A stretch of 64,000 nt of DNA from Pseudomonas sp. MAG733B (GTDB lineage: Bacteria; Pseudomonadota; Gammaproteobacteria; Pseudomonadales; Pseudomonadaceae): assembly GCF_036884845.1 (NCBI RefSeq), contig NZ_CP145732.1:806001-870000 (forward strand), read 5' to 3'. The position numbers were made by a program, and so were the translations under genes. Below are positions 32,491 through 42,526 of this stretch, one piece after another (the first letter of the stretch is position 1; every line of letters begins with the position of its first letter). Below the pieces are notes generated by a model that was not told the DNA's origin, did not search any database, and saw only the letters and a list, made by a program, of their open reading frames with translations.

Positions 32491-32907
32491 TCAGTTCGGT
32501 TTCTGTTGGTTTTGGGCTGCGATGACTTCGGACGCCGTTACGTAGTCAGTCTGGAAGGCCGGGGACTCGATCCACGCCAGGGCGCTGGCTTCATCCGCTT
32601 CGGTAGACCATTGGCGATACTCGATCAGTGCAGCGATGATGAAGTCTGTCGCTGTTTCTTCGCCCTCCTGCTCCAGCACCAGTGCGAGCAGCGGGTGTTC
32701 AAGAAAGGCTGCACACATTGCTTGTTGGCTGATCTTTTCCGCATCGATCATTTCTTTGAACAGGTCGGTCAGGTCCACCGATTCGAAATCGATGCGATCG
32801 TCGTTCGGGTCCAGTTCGACCGGCGCGGCGGCGCGTTGGGTGCGGTTCTGCTTGGCCTTGGCCTTGGCGCGGGAGGCGCGTTTTTGCTGCTTGTTGGCGG
32901 AGGCCAT
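32491..32907 (-). CDS. Conserved Pseudomonas protein, paralogue B
   Basis: 138 residues: a basic head MASANKQQKRASRAKAKAKQ, a variable linker, then an acidic helical domain (DLTDLFKEMIDAEKISQQAM and IEYRQWSTEADEASALAWIE). First gene of the two-gene unit. Function unknown; see paralogue A. Confidence 0.8.
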   Translation of the reverse strand: MASANKQQKRASRAKAKAKQNRTQRAAAPVELDPNDDRIDFESVDLTDLFKEMIDAEKISQQAMCAAFLEHPLLALVLEQEGEETATDFIIAALIEYRQWSTEADEASALAWIESPAFQTDYVTASEVIAAQNQQKPN

Positions 32908-32943
32908 GGTCGTCGTTCCGTTATTCGTTGAAAGGGCGGTGGC

Positions 32944-33918
32944 TCAGTTGCGTGGGACTGTCCGCCCGGGTGTATCGGGGGCCAGCTCGCCGGTTTGCAG
33001 CCAGGACAATGCAATGGGCCATAGTGTGGCTTGGTATGCGCTGCGAAAAAAGGCGAAATGTCCAACTTCTGTCTCGCCGATGTCTTCGGGGGTTATGCGC
33101 AGGTGAGTATTTGAACTACCGGTGAAGTAGTCGAGCAAGCGTTCGATGGCCGGGATCGTGCCGTAGGGATCGTCGCTGATGCTGATGGCGAGGGTTTGCG
33201 CGGTCACGGCAGCGAAGGGCAGGCGCCCTTTGGCGGCGTTGATTGCATGGCCGCTGGGGCGAGTTTCGAAACGGGCAGTCGGCGTGCTCCAGTCACGGAC
33301 AACGCCGGCGGGCGTATCTTCCAGCCAGCCGAGGCGTTTGCCGGGAAAGTAACCGCAAATCATCGTCACCAGCGGCATCACCACATGCCATTTGCCGAAC
33401 ATCCGCCAGCGATGGGCCGGCGCATAATCGCGCCAGTAAGCGAACTGCGCGCCAACGGTCACCAGTCGCCGGATAAGGTGCCCTGAGGCTCCCAGGCCCG
33501 CGGCACAGCCGCCGAAGCTGTGGCCGACCACATCGACAGGCTGACCGGGGAATTCACGCTGTGCGCGTTTGAGCATCGCCTCGAAATCCAACGCTCCCCA
33601 ATCGGTCCATGTAGCCTCAAGCCCCTTGAGCGATGCCGGACGCGATTCGCCGATGCCGCGGTAGTCGAAGGTGATGACGTCGAAACCGTTAGCGAACAGG
33701 TAGTCGGCGAAACGTGAGTAATGGCGGCAGCGAACGGAAGTGGCGGCGTTGATGATGACAACCGGACGGGAGATGTTCCGGGCAGCATGGCGCCAGGTAA
33801 AGCCGCCGAGCATGAAGCCGTCGGCTGCGGGTTGCTTGAAGGGTTCGCCAGATGCGTCGGCCGTCAGCGGCAGTTCGATCTGATCAGCGGCGAGTGATGA
33901 CATGTCCTGCAAATTCAT
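32944..33918 (-). CDS. Alpha/beta hydrolase
   Basis: 324 residues from the ATG at 33918 (MNLQDMSSLAADQIELPL). An alpha/beta-hydrolase fold: VVIINAATSVRCRHYSRFAD and DVITFDYRGIGESRPASLKG near the strand-3/4 region, nucleophile elbow VDVVGHSFGGCAAGLGASGH with Ser in GHSFGG, and a late His in TEVGHFAFFRSAY. Substrate unknown; similar proteins are annotated as esterases or lipases. No signal peptide, so cytoplasmic. A start at 33903 is also possible. Confidence 0.83.
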   Translation of the reverse strand: MNLQDMSSLAADQIELPLTADASGEPFKQPAADGFMLGGFTWRHAARNISRPVVIINAATSVRCRHYSRFADYLFANGFDVITFDYRGIGESRPASLKGLEATWTDWGALDFEAMLKRAQREFPGQPVDVVGHSFGGCAAGLGASGHLIRRLVTVGAQFAYWRDYAPAHRWRMFGKWHVVMPLVTMICGYFPGKRLGWLEDTPAGVVRDWSTPTARFETRPSGHAINAAKGRLPFAAVTAQTLAISISDDPYGTIPAIERLLDYFTGSSNTHLRITPEDIGETEVGHFAFFRSAYQATLWPIALSWLQTGELAPDTPGRTVPRN

Positions 33919-34114
33919 CGGTATCGGACCTTTGCGGGTAGCTGCCAACAATAGTCTTCGCGCTTCAGATGAACAATCAAGGTTAATTCGAGGCACAAAT
34001 GACGTAGTACGTTTCGTACTCACCCCCAGACCAAATAAATCTAAAACCCCTACCGCCGCCAGCAAATCCAAAGAAGGTAACGATTGGGTTCATCAGAACC
34101 CGGGAGTCGTCATC

Positions 34115-34564
34115 ATGAAAAATATCCATTCATTGATGTTGCCCCTCGTCGCCGTCAGCATGTTGCTGTTTCCTGTGATCTCGCCTGCCGCGAGCCTTGA
34201 GCCCGTCGACAACTCTGGCGTGCAGGTTCAGCGGCAGGAGCAGAACGGCATTACCTACCTGTCGGGCGGGATTGGCGAGGATGAGGCAAAGGCTATTCAG
34301 CAGACAACGGGCTACAACCTGCACATGACCTTCGCGATCGGCACGGACAACAAATACATTCCGGATGTGGATGTAGTCATTGAAAAAGCCCAAGGCCAAA
34401 CCGTATTGACCCTGAATGACGCCGGTCCGTTGGTGTATGTGCAACTGCCTGCCGGCAAGTACACCGTCATCGCCACTCGCAATGGTGAGGTGCGGCGGGA
34501 CGTGGCGGATATCGGGAGCGGTGCGGCCCGCAACCTGGTCTTCCATTGGAGCGGTGAGAGCTAA
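34115..34564 (+). CDS. Exported protein, carboxypeptidase-regulatory-like
   Basis: 149 residues. Signal peptide MKNIHSLMLPLVAVSMLLFP ending near SPAA, then a small beta domain (VQRQEQNGITYLSGGIGEDE; VYVQLPAGKYTVIATRNGEV) resembling carboxypeptidase regulatory-like folds found in periplasmic proteins. Conserved in Pseudomonas without known role. It is followed by a strong terminator. An upstream start at 33902 would run through a region antisense to the hydrolase 5' end and is not used. Confidence 0.75.
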   Translation: MKNIHSLMLPLVAVSMLLFPVISPAASLEPVDNSGVQVQRQEQNGITYLSGGIGEDEAKAIQQTTGYNLHMTFAIGTDNKYIPDVDVVIEKAQGQTVLTLNDAGPLVYVQLPAGKYTVIATRNGEVRRDVADIGSGAARNLVFHWSGES

Positions 34565-34595
34565 CTAGCGAGGGCTATCAAATCACAGGCATAAA

Positions 34596-34625
34596 AAAAC
34601 CCTGAATCTTGCGATTCAGGGTTTT
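34596..34625. terminator. Bidirectional terminator
   Basis: AAAACCCTGAATC-TTGC-GATTCAGGGTTTT, a perfect 13-bp stem. It ends the exported-protein gene on the plus strand and the tRNA-Phe transcript on the minus strand. Confidence 0.88.
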
Positions 34626-34632
34626 CGGTATT

Positions 34633-34708
34633 TGGTGCCCAGAGACGGAATCGAACCGCCGACACGGGGATTTTCAATCCCCTGCTCTACCGACTGAGCT
34701 ATCTGGGC
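34633..34708 (-). tRNA. tRNA-Phe (anticodon GAA)
   Basis: 76 bases with encoded CCA. Acceptor GCCCAGA pairs with TCTGGGC; the anticodon loop GATTGAAAATC gives GAA; T-loop GTTCGATTC. Its terminator follows immediately. Confidence 0.97.
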
Positions 34709-34718
34709 AACGGGGCGC

Positions 34719-34747
34719 ATTAAAAGGGTTTTTCGGATTTACGTCAA
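34719..34747 (-). promoter_or_regulatory. Promoter of tRNA-Phe
   Basis: Minus strand: TTGACG, 17 bases, TTTAAT, about 10 bases before the tRNA 5' end. Confidence 0.75.
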
Positions 34748-34799
34748 CGACTTTTTTAAAATTTCTTAAATTAATTCCGTCGCTTACGAAATCGAGGGG

Positions 34800-35072
34800 T
34801 TATTCCGACGGCGGCACGTAGCCTTCGGCCTTGGCGTATTCCTCGCCGGAAAAGAACTTGTCCATCTCGCCCTGAAGATATTTGCGATCTTCGGCGTTCA
34901 TCATGTTCAGGCGTTTTTCGTTGATCAGCAGGGTCTGGTGCTTCTGCCAGTCGGCCCAGGCCTTTTGCGAGACGTGGTCGAAAATATCCTGGCCTTTGGC
35001 GCCCGGGAACGGAGCGCGTTCCAGGCCTGGCAATTCTTCTTTGTACTTGCGGCACATGATGGTGCGGGTCAT
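34800..35072 (-). CDS. yggX: Fe(2+)-trafficking protein YggX
   Basis: 90 residues: [20 protein letters not shown] with the conserved Cys7, then [19 protein letters not shown] and [20 protein letters not shown]. YggX protects iron-sulfur enzymes from oxidation. It overlaps the mutY stop by four bases; mutY encodes an FeS enzyme, which suits the coupling. Confidence 0.96.
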   Translation of the reverse strand: MTRTIMCRKYKEELPGLERAPFPGAKGQDIFDHVSQKAWADWQKHQTLLINEKRLNMMNAEDRKYLQGEMDKFFSGEEYAKAEGYVPPSE

Positions 35073-36136
35073 GACGACTCTCCTGCGTTCAATACGGCGG
35101 CCGCGCGTTCGAGCAAGGTTTTGACCGGGGCGGCAAGGCCCAGGCGCGGCGGGGTGGCGAGGTTATACCAGAGCCAGTCGGCCTCGGCCACGTGATGGCC
35201 GGCCTCCTGGACCTGAACCAGCCAGGGTTCGATGGATAACTGAAAATGGCTGAAGGTGTGCACCAGGCTCGGCAACGCCTGTTGCGCGCCCAGTTCCAGC
35301 GAGTGCTGAGTCGCCAGATGTTGCAGGTCATCGATGTCATCGAGTTCCGGCAGGCTCCAAAGACCGCCCCACAAGCCCGTAGAAGGGCGACGGTAAAGCA
35401 GAATCGCCCCTTCACCGTTGGCGAGCATCGGCATCAGCGTACGTTTCTGCGGGATGGCTTTGCGCGGCTTAGGGATCGGGTAGCGGGTTTCCAGGCCAAG
35501 CATGTGGGCTTCGCAACCCCGTTCCAGCGGGCAAAGCAGACAGCTGGGTTTGCTGCGGGTACAGAGCGTCGCGCCCAGGTCCATCATCGCCTGGGTGTAG
35601 GCGTTGACCCGATCATGCGGCGTGAAGCGCTCAGCATTCGCCCAGAGCTGTTTGGCGACCTTCGGCTCGCCGGGGTAGCCCTCTTGCGCGGTAAAGCGCG
35701 CCAGCACGCGTTTGACGTTGCCATCAAGGATCGGCGCGCGCAGGCCCATGCTGATGCTGGCGATCGCGCCGGCGGTGGACAGGCCGATGCCGGGCAGGTC
35801 AGTGAGTTTTCCCACGTCCCGGGGGAATTCGCCGCCGTACTGCTCGACGACGATCTTCGCGGTCTTCTGCAAATTGCGCGCACGGGTGTAGTAACCCAGC
35901 CCCGTCCAAAGGTGCAGCACTTCGTCTTCCGGCGCAGCAGCCAGGGCTTCGACCGTCGGCAGCGAGGCCATGAAGCGGTCGAAGTAATTCAGCACGGTGC
36001 TGACCTGAGTCTGCTGCAACATGATTTCCGAGACCCATACCCGATACGGGTTGATGTCCTGTTGCCAGGGCAAATCGTGACGGCCATGGCGGTCGAACCA
36101 GTCCAGCACCGCCGTTGAAAACTGCTCGGCTCTCAT
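35069..36136 (-). CDS. mutY: Adenine DNA glycosylase MutY
   Basis: 355 residues. A base-excision glycosylase removing A opposite 8-oxoguanine. The helix-hairpin-helix [13 protein letters not shown] and upstream catalytic Glu in [10 protein letters not shown] are present, as is the [4Fe-4S] cluster in [17 protein letters not shown]; a NUDIX-like C-terminal domain follows for 8-oxoG recognition ([20 protein letters not shown]). Overlaps asmA upstream and yggX downstream by four bases each. Confidence 0.97.
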   Translation of the reverse strand: MRAEQFSTAVLDWFDRHGRHDLPWQQDINPYRVWVSEIMLQQTQVSTVLNYFDRFMASLPTVEALAAAPEDEVLHLWTGLGYYTRARNLQKTAKIVVEQYGGEFPRDVGKLTDLPGIGLSTAGAIASISMGLRAPILDGNVKRVLARFTAQEGYPGEPKVAKQLWANAERFTPHDRVNAYTQAMMDLGATLCTRSKPSCLLCPLERGCEAHMLGLETRYPIPKPRKAIPQKRTLMPMLANGEGAILLYRRPSTGLWGGLWSLPELDDIDDLQHLATQHSLELGAQQALPSLVHTFSHFQLSIEPWLVQVQEAGHHVAEADWLWYNLATPPRLGLAAPVKTLLERAAAVLNAGESS

Positions 36137-38358
36137 CGCTTGAACAGTCCCTTGAGCGCGTCTTTGAGTTCCGGGCTGACCTTGTCGCCCAGTTTCTCGT
36201 CGATCTTTTCGCTGATCCGTTCGCCCGCCAGTTTGCTCGCGACCTGACCCATGCGCTCGTTATCCAGGCGACAGGCCTTAGCGCCCAACTCAAGCGGGCC
36301 ACGGCAGCGCAATGGCCACTCGATGCCGACAAACCTGTCGCCGACCTGGCAGGCCGGGTCCGGCATGGCGCTCGTATCGCCTTCGACGATGATGCCCACG
36401 CGATAGTCCATGCCCAGCACCCTCAGGTCTACATCGCCATCACCGTTGACGGTCATGCCAGGGATGCGCACTTTCAGGTCCGGGTTGCTGGCCACGCCGT
36501 TGCGGAAATTCAGGTTGCCCTTGAGTTCCTGGAACGGTGTGTCCTTGCCCCGAGGCTCGCCGCTGAGGCTTTTACGGTTAAGCGTGGCGATGCCTTTGCA
36601 CAGCTGTTGTTCAAGGTTGGCGTTGAGCAGCACGCCATTGTTGATGACGAAACTGGCGTTGCCGTTGAGGGTTTCGATCAGCGCTTTCTGGCTATTACCA
36701 GTACCTGTCAGGGTGCTGTTGAGCGTGACCAGACCTTTGACGGGTGGTTCTTTGCCCTGGCTTTCGAGGATTTTTTCCGCAGGTACGCGGCTGATCTGCG
36801 TCTGCATGTTCAGCACTGGCGCTTGCTGGCGCACATCGAGGGTGCCCTTGGCTTCGAAGTTACCTTCGTAGAGATCGCCGCGCAGGCTCGCCAGCGTCAG
36901 CAATCCGCCCTGGCCGTTGGCCTTGAGTACTGCGTTATGGATCGGCAGTTTTTCCAGGGTCAACTGGCCGAAGGTCAGGTCAGCGTCCACATCGAGTTTG
37001 CTCAGGCGCTCCACCGGTAACAGGCGTTCGTTGCTCCAGGCTTCTTTGGTCGGGGATTGCGGCAGCGGTGTGCTGCCGGCGCCGGCCATGGCGTCGGCTT
37101 CGGTGCTGGCGACTTCAGCTTGACGCACTTGCTTGGCGCTGTTGGCCTCGGCTGACTTCGGCGCCAGGTAACGGTCGACGTTGAAGGTGTCTGCCTTGAG
37201 GTTTATGCGCAGTGATTGCTTGGCAAAATCCTCGACGGCGATGCGGCCGGTGAACGTACTGTCGTCGACTTTGAGGTTGATGTCGTCCAGCGTGAGGCTC
37301 GAAGGCGTACCCGCGAGACGGGTCGCCAGTTCCACTTTGCTCAGGCTGCCTTCGGCCATGGCCGGGAGTTTCTGACCGATGCTGTCGACGAATTTCGCCA
37401 AATCGAACTGGGCAATCGACAGACCGCCACTGACCTGTGGTGTCTTGTCGAGGTCGTTAACCTTCAACTCACCCAGCGCACGAAGCTGGTTGGCGGAAAT
37501 CTTGATGCCGGTCCATTCGGCGACGTTGGCGGCCTTGTCCAGTAGCAACTGGCCCTGAGCGGCGAAGGTCATGGTCTTGCCTTGCAATGGATCGCCAGCC
37601 ACTTCACCGGACAACTTCATGTCCTCAAGCTTGTAGCGCTGCAATGCGCGCTCGAAACGCAACTCGCCATTGAGCTCGGTGCGTACTCGCAGAACCGGCT
37701 GGTTGGTGCCGAGGAACGCGGTGAGCTTGACCGGAATGTTGGTGGAGTCATGCACCGGACCGGTGCTGAGCTGGATGCTTTCGGCGCTGAACTGCTTGCC
37801 GGTTTTTTCGTCGTTGTACTCAACGCGGGCGTTGTTGACGGTCAGGCTGTCGATGTCCAGGCGAATCGGCTGCGCCGGTTTCTCCGCTTGGGCGGTGGTT
37901 TGCGGTTCAGGTTCGCTGGTGGTTGCAGGCGGCGTGTCCGGGGTCGCAGGTTTCGGCACCTTGCCGATGTCTTCCCAGTTGCCATGGCCGTCCTTGTCGC
38001 GGTTCAGGCGCAGGTTCAGGCCTTCGACGCGCACATCGCTCATCTGCACTTCACGGCGCAACAGCGGCAGCACGCGGACCGACAGACCGAGCATCTGCAA
38101 ATCGGCGAACGGCTCGGCGGGCTTGGCCAGGGTCGCGACAGCGGCGTCGTGCAATTCCAGGCCCAGCCACGGGAACAGGCTCCAGCCGATATCGCCATTG
38201 AGCGTCAGTTCGATGTGGGCCTTGTCGCGGGCAATCTGGCGAATCTCGTCTTTGTAGTCGTTGGGATCGAAGAGGTGGGTCAGGGCAAAGCCCAGCGCCA
38301 CAATGATCAGCAACAGCCCGAGAAGTACCAGACCCAGGATTTTGCCGAACGCTTTCAT
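36133..38358 (-). CDS. asmA: AsmA-family envelope protein
   Basis: 741 residues. The N-terminal transmembrane helix (LGLVLLGLLLIIVALGFALT) leads to a periplasmic AsmA domain with LFDPNDYKDEIRQIARDKAH, typical of the family, and repetitive beta structure to a C-terminal AsmA_2 region. A Pro/Thr/Gln-rich linker lies near residue 145-165. AsmA-like proteins are linked to lipid transport between membranes. First gene of the asmA-mutY-yggX overlap chain. Confidence 0.9.
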   Translation of the reverse strand: MKAFGKILGLVLLGLLLIIVALGFALTHLFDPNDYKDEIRQIARDKAHIELTLNGDIGWSLFPWLGLELHDAAVATLAKPAEPFADLQMLGLSVRVLPLLRREVQMSDVRVEGLNLRLNRDKDGHGNWEDIGKVPKPATPDTPPATTSEPEPQTTAQAEKPAQPIRLDIDSLTVNNARVEYNDEKTGKQFSAESIQLSTGPVHDSTNIPVKLTAFLGTNQPVLRVRTELNGELRFERALQRYKLEDMKLSGEVAGDPLQGKTMTFAAQGQLLLDKAANVAEWTGIKISANQLRALGELKVNDLDKTPQVSGGLSIAQFDLAKFVDSIGQKLPAMAEGSLSKVELATRLAGTPSSLTLDDINLKVDDSTFTGRIAVEDFAKQSLRINLKADTFNVDRYLAPKSAEANSAKQVRQAEVASTEADAMAGAGSTPLPQSPTKEAWSNERLLPVERLSKLDVDADLTFGQLTLEKLPIHNAVLKANGQGGLLTLASLRGDLYEGNFEAKGTLDVRQQAPVLNMQTQISRVPAEKILESQGKEPPVKGLVTLNSTLTGTGNSQKALIETLNGNASFVINNGVLLNANLEQQLCKGIATLNRKSLSGEPRGKDTPFQELKGNLNFRNGVASNPDLKVRIPGMTVNGDGDVDLRVLGMDYRVGIIVEGDTSAMPDPACQVGDRFVGIEWPLRCRGPLELGAKACRLDNERMGQVASKLAGERISEKIDEKLGDKVSPELKDALKGLFKR

Positions 38359-38436
38359 GGGCGAGTCCTTGTAGTTAGTCGAATTCGAAATTTAGCCGGG
38401 GAGTATAGCGCTCCAAAAGAGACGACCGGTCAGTGA

Positions 38437-38841
38437 TCACTCGGACAGGGCATCCAGCGGCACGTTCAGGCTGGCCGCCAACGCCTGGGCCTCCAGATGA
38501 CCGGCGGGCGCGAGCAGGCGCAATTCGGCGCCGGATTGCGTGGCCATGCTCTGTGCTTCTCGCACCAGGCGTTCCGCGACGCCACGACGGCGGGTGATTT
38601 TTCTTACACACAAATAAGACAGATGCCAAACGTCCGGGTGCCGTTGCAGTCGTGCCGCACCCAACAGTCGATCATTGAAGCGTCCGGCAATCAGCGAGCC
38701 GTCCCGTAAACAGGCCTCAATCAGCTGCGCAGCCCCTGTAAACGGCGTAAACAGCCACTGCGGGGCGTCATGGTAGATCTTCTGCAAATCCAGCCGATCT
38801 TGATCAGTGGCTTGGTTCAATGACTCGACAACGATGGGCAT
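38437..38841 (-). CDS. GNAT-family acetyltransferase
   Basis: 134 residues with the acetyl-CoA site RRRGVAERLVREAQSMATQS (Q/R-x-x-G-x-A) after the beta-4 strand LSYLCVRKITR. It resembles the PanZ/PanM group that acts in beta-alanine/CoA synthesis in some gammaproteobacteria, but I cannot tell with certainty. Stands alone upstream of asmA. Confidence 0.75.
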   Translation of the reverse strand: MPIVVESLNQATDQDRLDLQKIYHDAPQWLFTPFTGAAQLIEACLRDGSLIAGRFNDRLLGAARLQRHPDVWHLSYLCVRKITRRRGVAERLVREAQSMATQSGAELRLLAPAGHLEAQALAASLNVPLDALSE

Positions 38842-39065
38842 GGAGCTTCCTTCAGTGGTACGAGAACGGACAACGTAGAAAAAGGTGATATCAGTTTGGT
38901 TTTTCTGTCACGTGCAAATGGTAACCTTCACCCGTTCGTCGGTCCTTCTGCGACCTGATGTCGCACTAAAATGGAGCTTCCCCCTGAAAAAACAGTCATG
39001 CGTGCGCATAAAGGCTGGGGGTGAAGAGTGGCTGGCGAACCATACTAATAATTGGGGGATACACA

Positions 39066-40727
39066 ATGACCACGAGTATCGCGGCGGACGGCTATGCCGA
39101 CCAGCCCTCGTTCCTGTCCAAGGAGCGCATCATCGCCAAGCCCGGTTTCAACCGTTGGCTGGTGCCACCGGCCGCTCTGGCCATCCACCTTTGCATCGGC
39201 ATGGCCTACGGCTTCTCGGTGTTCTGGTTGCCACTGTCCAAAGCGCTGGGCATCACCAAACCGATGGCCTGCGCGCCTGACATGAGCTTCATTGCTCAAG
39301 TCTTTTCATCGCAATGCGACTGGCCGATCTCGATGCTCGGCTGGATCTACACCCTGTTCTTCATCTTCCTGGGTTGCTCGGCAGCCATCTGGGGCGGCTG
39401 GCTGGAACATGCCGGGCCACGCAAGGCCGGTGTCGTCTCGGCACTGTGCTGGTGCGGCGGTCTGCTGATTTCGGCGCTGGGCATTTACACGCACCAGATC
39501 TGGCTGATGTGGATCGGCTCCGGTGTCATCGGTGGTATCGGCCTGGGCCTGGGCTACATCTCGCCGGTGTCGACCTTGATCAAGTGGTTCCCGGACAAGC
39601 GCGGCATGGCGACCGGCATGGCGATCATGGGCTTCGGTGGTGGTGCGATGGTCGGTGCACCGCTGGCGACTGCCCTGATGAGCCACTTCGGTTCGCCAGA
39701 AGGCGTTGGCGTTTGGCAGAGCTTCGTCGCAATGGCCGCGATCTACTTTGTGTTCATGATCGGTGGCGCACTGTCCTACCGCGTGCCGCCAACCGGCTGG
39801 AAGCCTGAAGGCTGGACTGCTCCAGCGAAGAAAGCTTCGAACGCGATGATCACCAACCGTCACGTGCACGTGAATGTTGCCTGGAAAACTCCGCAGTTCC
39901 GCCTCGTTTGGCTGGTGCTGTGCCTGAACGTATCTGCGGGTATCGGCATCCTGGGCATGGCCTCGCCGCTGCTGCAGGAAGTGTTCGGCGGCAAATTGCT
40001 GGGCAATGATCTGCCGTTCGGTCAGCTGGATGCAGGTCAACTGGCCTCGATCGCTGCGATCGCCGCCGGTTTCACCGGTCTGCTGAGCCTGTTCAACATC
40101 GGTGGCCGTTTCTTCTGGGCTTCGTTCTCGGACTACCTGGGCCGTAAAAACACCTACTTCGTGTTCTTCGCCCTTGGTTTTGCGCTGTACGCGCTGATCC
40201 CGAACCTCGGCCACCTGGGCAACGTTGCGCTGTTCGTGGCGGCGTTCTGCATCATCCTGTCGATGTACGGCGGTGGTTTTGCGACGGTTCCGGCTTACCT
40301 GGCGGACCTGTTCGGTACACAAATGGTCGGTGCGATCCATGGTCGTCTGTTGACCGCATGGGCAGCGGCGGGCGTGTTGGGTCCAGTGTTGGTGAACTAC
40401 CTGCGTGAGTATCAGCTGAGCATCGGTGTTGAACGTGCCGCAGCTTACGACATCACCTTGTACATCCTTGCTGGCCTGCTCGTGCTGGGTTTCATCTGCA
40501 ACCTGCTGGTGCGTCCGGTGGCCGACAAGTACTTCATGACCGACGCTGAACTGGCTGCCGAACAGGCGCTGGGTCACGACAAAGGCGCTGATGCCAGTAC
40601 TTCGCTGGAGTGGAAAGCGGCGCCGGGCACCAAGCCGTTGGCAATCGCTGCCTGGTTGGCGGTGGGTATTCCGTTGGCGTGGGGTGTCTGGGTGACCCTG
40701 CAGAAGACGGCGGTACTGTTCCACTAA
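39066..40727 (+). CDS. OFA-type MFS transporter
   Basis: 553 residues with 12 predicted membrane helices. It belongs to the oxalate/formate antiporter (OFA) subfamily of MFS: GMAYGFSVFWLPLSKALGIT in TM1, SPVSTLIKWFPDKRGMATGM after TM4 and the loop FWASFSDYLGRKNTYFVFFA later. A long segment between TM1 and TM2 (KPMACAPDMSFIAQVFSSQC) is unusual. ATG at 39066 follows GGGGGATACACA; an upstream in-frame ATG at 39021 is less likely. Substrate unknown, probably a carboxylate. Confidence 0.85.
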   Translation: MTTSIAADGYADQPSFLSKERIIAKPGFNRWLVPPAALAIHLCIGMAYGFSVFWLPLSKALGITKPMACAPDMSFIAQVFSSQCDWPISMLGWIYTLFFIFLGCSAAIWGGWLEHAGPRKAGVVSALCWCGGLLISALGIYTHQIWLMWIGSGVIGGIGLGLGYISPVSTLIKWFPDKRGMATGMAIMGFGGGAMVGAPLATALMSHFGSPEGVGVWQSFVAMAAIYFVFMIGGALSYRVPPTGWKPEGWTAPAKKASNAMITNRHVHVNVAWKTPQFRLVWLVLCLNVSAGIGILGMASPLLQEVFGGKLLGNDLPFGQLDAGQLASIAAIAAGFTGLLSLFNIGGRFFWASFSDYLGRKNTYFVFFALGFALYALIPNLGHLGNVALFVAAFCIILSMYGGGFATVPAYLADLFGTQMVGAIHGRLLTAWAAAGVLGPVLVNYLREYQLSIGVERAAAYDITLYILAGLLVLGFICNLLVRPVADKYFMTDAELAAEQALGHDKGADASTSLEWKAAPGTKPLAIAAWLAVGIPLAWGVWVTLQKTAVLFH

Positions 40728-40748
40728 GATCCTGCAAAACGCAAAACC

Positions 40749-40838
40749 TGTAGGAGCGAGCCTGCTCGCGATTGCGGTCTGACAGTCAACGAAAATGTTG
40801 GATGTGAAGGCCTCATCGCGAGCAGGCTCGCTCCTACA
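40749..40838. repeat. REP doublet (REPIN)
   Basis: TGTAGGAGCGAGCCTGCTCG at the left end and its reverse complement at the right end, inverted around 40 bp. This is the common palindromic repeat of P. fluorescens-group genomes; another copy is at 49835-49924. Confidence 0.9.
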
Positions 40839-40994
40839 GTTGTTTTGGGGTGTCCGAAATGGCTTGTATGGACATGTCTATCCCCGACGACTGGGGATTC
40901 TATCCGTCAGCGATATCACCTCTCGTGTTTCTGTTTCCGGCCCGCGCCCCTATAATGGTTGCCTTTTTCGCCCAATGATTTTGCGGAGCTGGTG

Positions 40995-41588
40995 ATGGCC
41001 GAACGTATGGCGTCTGTCGAGCGCGACACTCTGGAAACCCAGATCAAAGCCTCGATCAACCTTGATGGCACCGGAAAGGCCCGATTCGATATCGGTGTTC
41101 CTTTTCTTGAGCACATGCTGGACCAGATCGCCCGTCACGGGCTGATCGACCTGGATATTGTCAGCAAGGGCGACCTGCATATCGATGACCACCACACCGT
41201 GGAAGACGTCGGTATCACCCTCGGCCAGGCATTCACCAAAGCCATCGGTGACAAAAAAGGCATCCGTCGCTACGGCCACGCCTACGTGCCGCTCGATGAA
41301 GCGCTGTCGCGTGTCGTGATCGACTTCTCCGGCCGTCCTGGCCTGCAGATGCACGTTCCGTATACCCGCGCCACCGTTGGCGGTTTCGACGTTGACCTGT
41401 TCCAGGAGTTCTTCCAGGGCTTCGTCAACCACGCCAACGTCACCCTGCACATCGACAACCTGCGTGGGCACAACACCCACCACCAGATCGAAACCGTGTT
41501 CAAGGCTTTCGGCCGCGCCCTGCGCATGGCCGTTGAGCTCGATGACCGCATGGCCGGGCAAATGCCATCGACCAAGGGCGTTCTGTAA
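40995..41588 (+). CDS. hisB: Imidazoleglycerol-phosphate dehydratase
   Basis: 197 residues. The monofunctional IGPD form: [16 protein letters not shown] [37 protein letters not shown] and [16 protein letters not shown] [16 protein letters not shown] supply the manganese-binding His and Glu residues. It catalyses step six of histidine synthesis. ATG at 40995 lies after GGAGCTGGTG. The stop overlaps the hisH start by one base. Confidence 0.97.
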   Translation: MAERMASVERDTLETQIKASINLDGTGKARFDIGVPFLEHMLDQIARHGLIDLDIVSKGDLHIDDHHTVEDVGITLGQAFTKAIGDKKGIRRYGHAYVPLDEALSRVVIDFSGRPGLQMHVPYTRATVGGFDVDLFQEFFQGFVNHANVTLHIDNLRGHNTHHQIETVFKAFGRALRMAVELDDRMAGQMPSTKGVL

Positions 41589-42226
41589 TGCAGACAGTCG
41601 CGGTTATCGATTACGGCATGGGCAACCTGCACTCGGTGGCCAAGGCCCTCGAGCACGTCGGTGCCGGCAAGGTTTTGATCACCAGCGATGCGAATGTGAT
41701 TCGTGAAGCCGACCGGGTGGTTTTCCCCGGCGTCGGTGCAATTCGCGACTGCATGGCGGAGATTCGTCGCCTCGGTTTCGATTCGCTGGTGCGTGAAGTC
41801 AGCCAGGACCGTCCGTTCCTCGGCATCTGCGTCGGCATGCAAGCCTTGCTCGACACCAGCGAAGAGAACGACGGTGTCGACTGCATCGGCCTGTTCCCGG
41901 GCGCGGTGAAGTTCTTCGGCAAAGACCTGCATGAAGACGGCGAACACCTGAAAGTCCCGCACATGGGCTGGAACGAAGTGAAGCAGAAGGTGAGTCACCC
42001 GCTGTGGCACGACATTCCGGACATGGCGCGTTTCTACTTCGTGCACAGCTACTACATCGCCGCCGCTAATGCGCGTCAGGTGGTGGGTGGCGGTCATTAC
42101 GGTGTCGATTTCGCCGCAGCGCTGGCCGATGGCTCGCGATTCGCCGTGCAGTTCCACCCGGAGAAAAGCCATACCCATGGCCTGCAATTGCTGCAGAACT
42201 TCGCTGCGTGGGACGGTCGCTGGTAA
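41588..42226 (+). CDS. hisH: Imidazole glycerol phosphate synthase, glutamine amidotransferase subunit
   Basis: 212 residues. Class I glutaminase with Cys in [13 protein letters not shown] and the His-Glu pair in [13 protein letters not shown]; the start YGMGNLHSV is typical. It supplies ammonia to HisF. Placed after hisB and directly before the DUF2164 gene. Confidence 0.97.
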   Translation: MQTVAVIDYGMGNLHSVAKALEHVGAGKVLITSDANVIREADRVVFPGVGAIRDCMAEIRRLGFDSLVREVSQDRPFLGICVGMQALLDTSEENDGVDCIGLFPGAVKFFGKDLHEDGEHLKVPHMGWNEVKQKVSHPLWHDIPDMARFYFVHSYYIAAANARQVVGGGHYGVDFAAALADGSRFAVQFHPEKSHTHGLQLLQNFAAWDGRW

Positions 42227-42445
42227 ATGGCCGTCAAGAAGAAGCCGCCGATCCTGACCCTCACTCCCGAGCAGGAGAGCGAGGCCAATCGCAAGATCAA
42301 GCGTTTCATGGAAGATCGCTTTGAACTCGACCTCGGCTCGTTCGAGGCGGCTGAGATTCTTGAGCTGTTTACCCGTGAAATTGCTCCGCACTATTACAAC
42401 AGGGCGATTTTCGATGTGCAGACGCACCTCAAAGAGAGGTTCTAA
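42227..42445 (+). CDS. DUF2164 protein
   Basis: 72 residues, begins MAVKKKPPILTLTPEQESEA, with the family block LGSFEAAEILELFTREIAPH followed by YYNRAIFDVQ. The start codon touches the hisH stop. A conserved passenger of the his cluster in Pseudomonas, function unknown. Confidence 0.9.
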   Translation: MAVKKKPPILTLTPEQESEANRKIKRFMEDRFELDLGSFEAAEILELFTREIAPHYYNRAIFDVQTHLKERF

Positions 42446-42526
42446 AGCATCGAAAGCGACCTGTGGGCGCTCGAGAAAAACTGATTTCCGAGCAATGCTG
42501 AAAAATCGAATTTAAAGGTTTGCCAG

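Noticed and set aside
39306..40724. A 472-codon frame antisense to the MFS transporter
   Set aside because: His/Gln/Arg-rich shadow of a membrane-protein gene.
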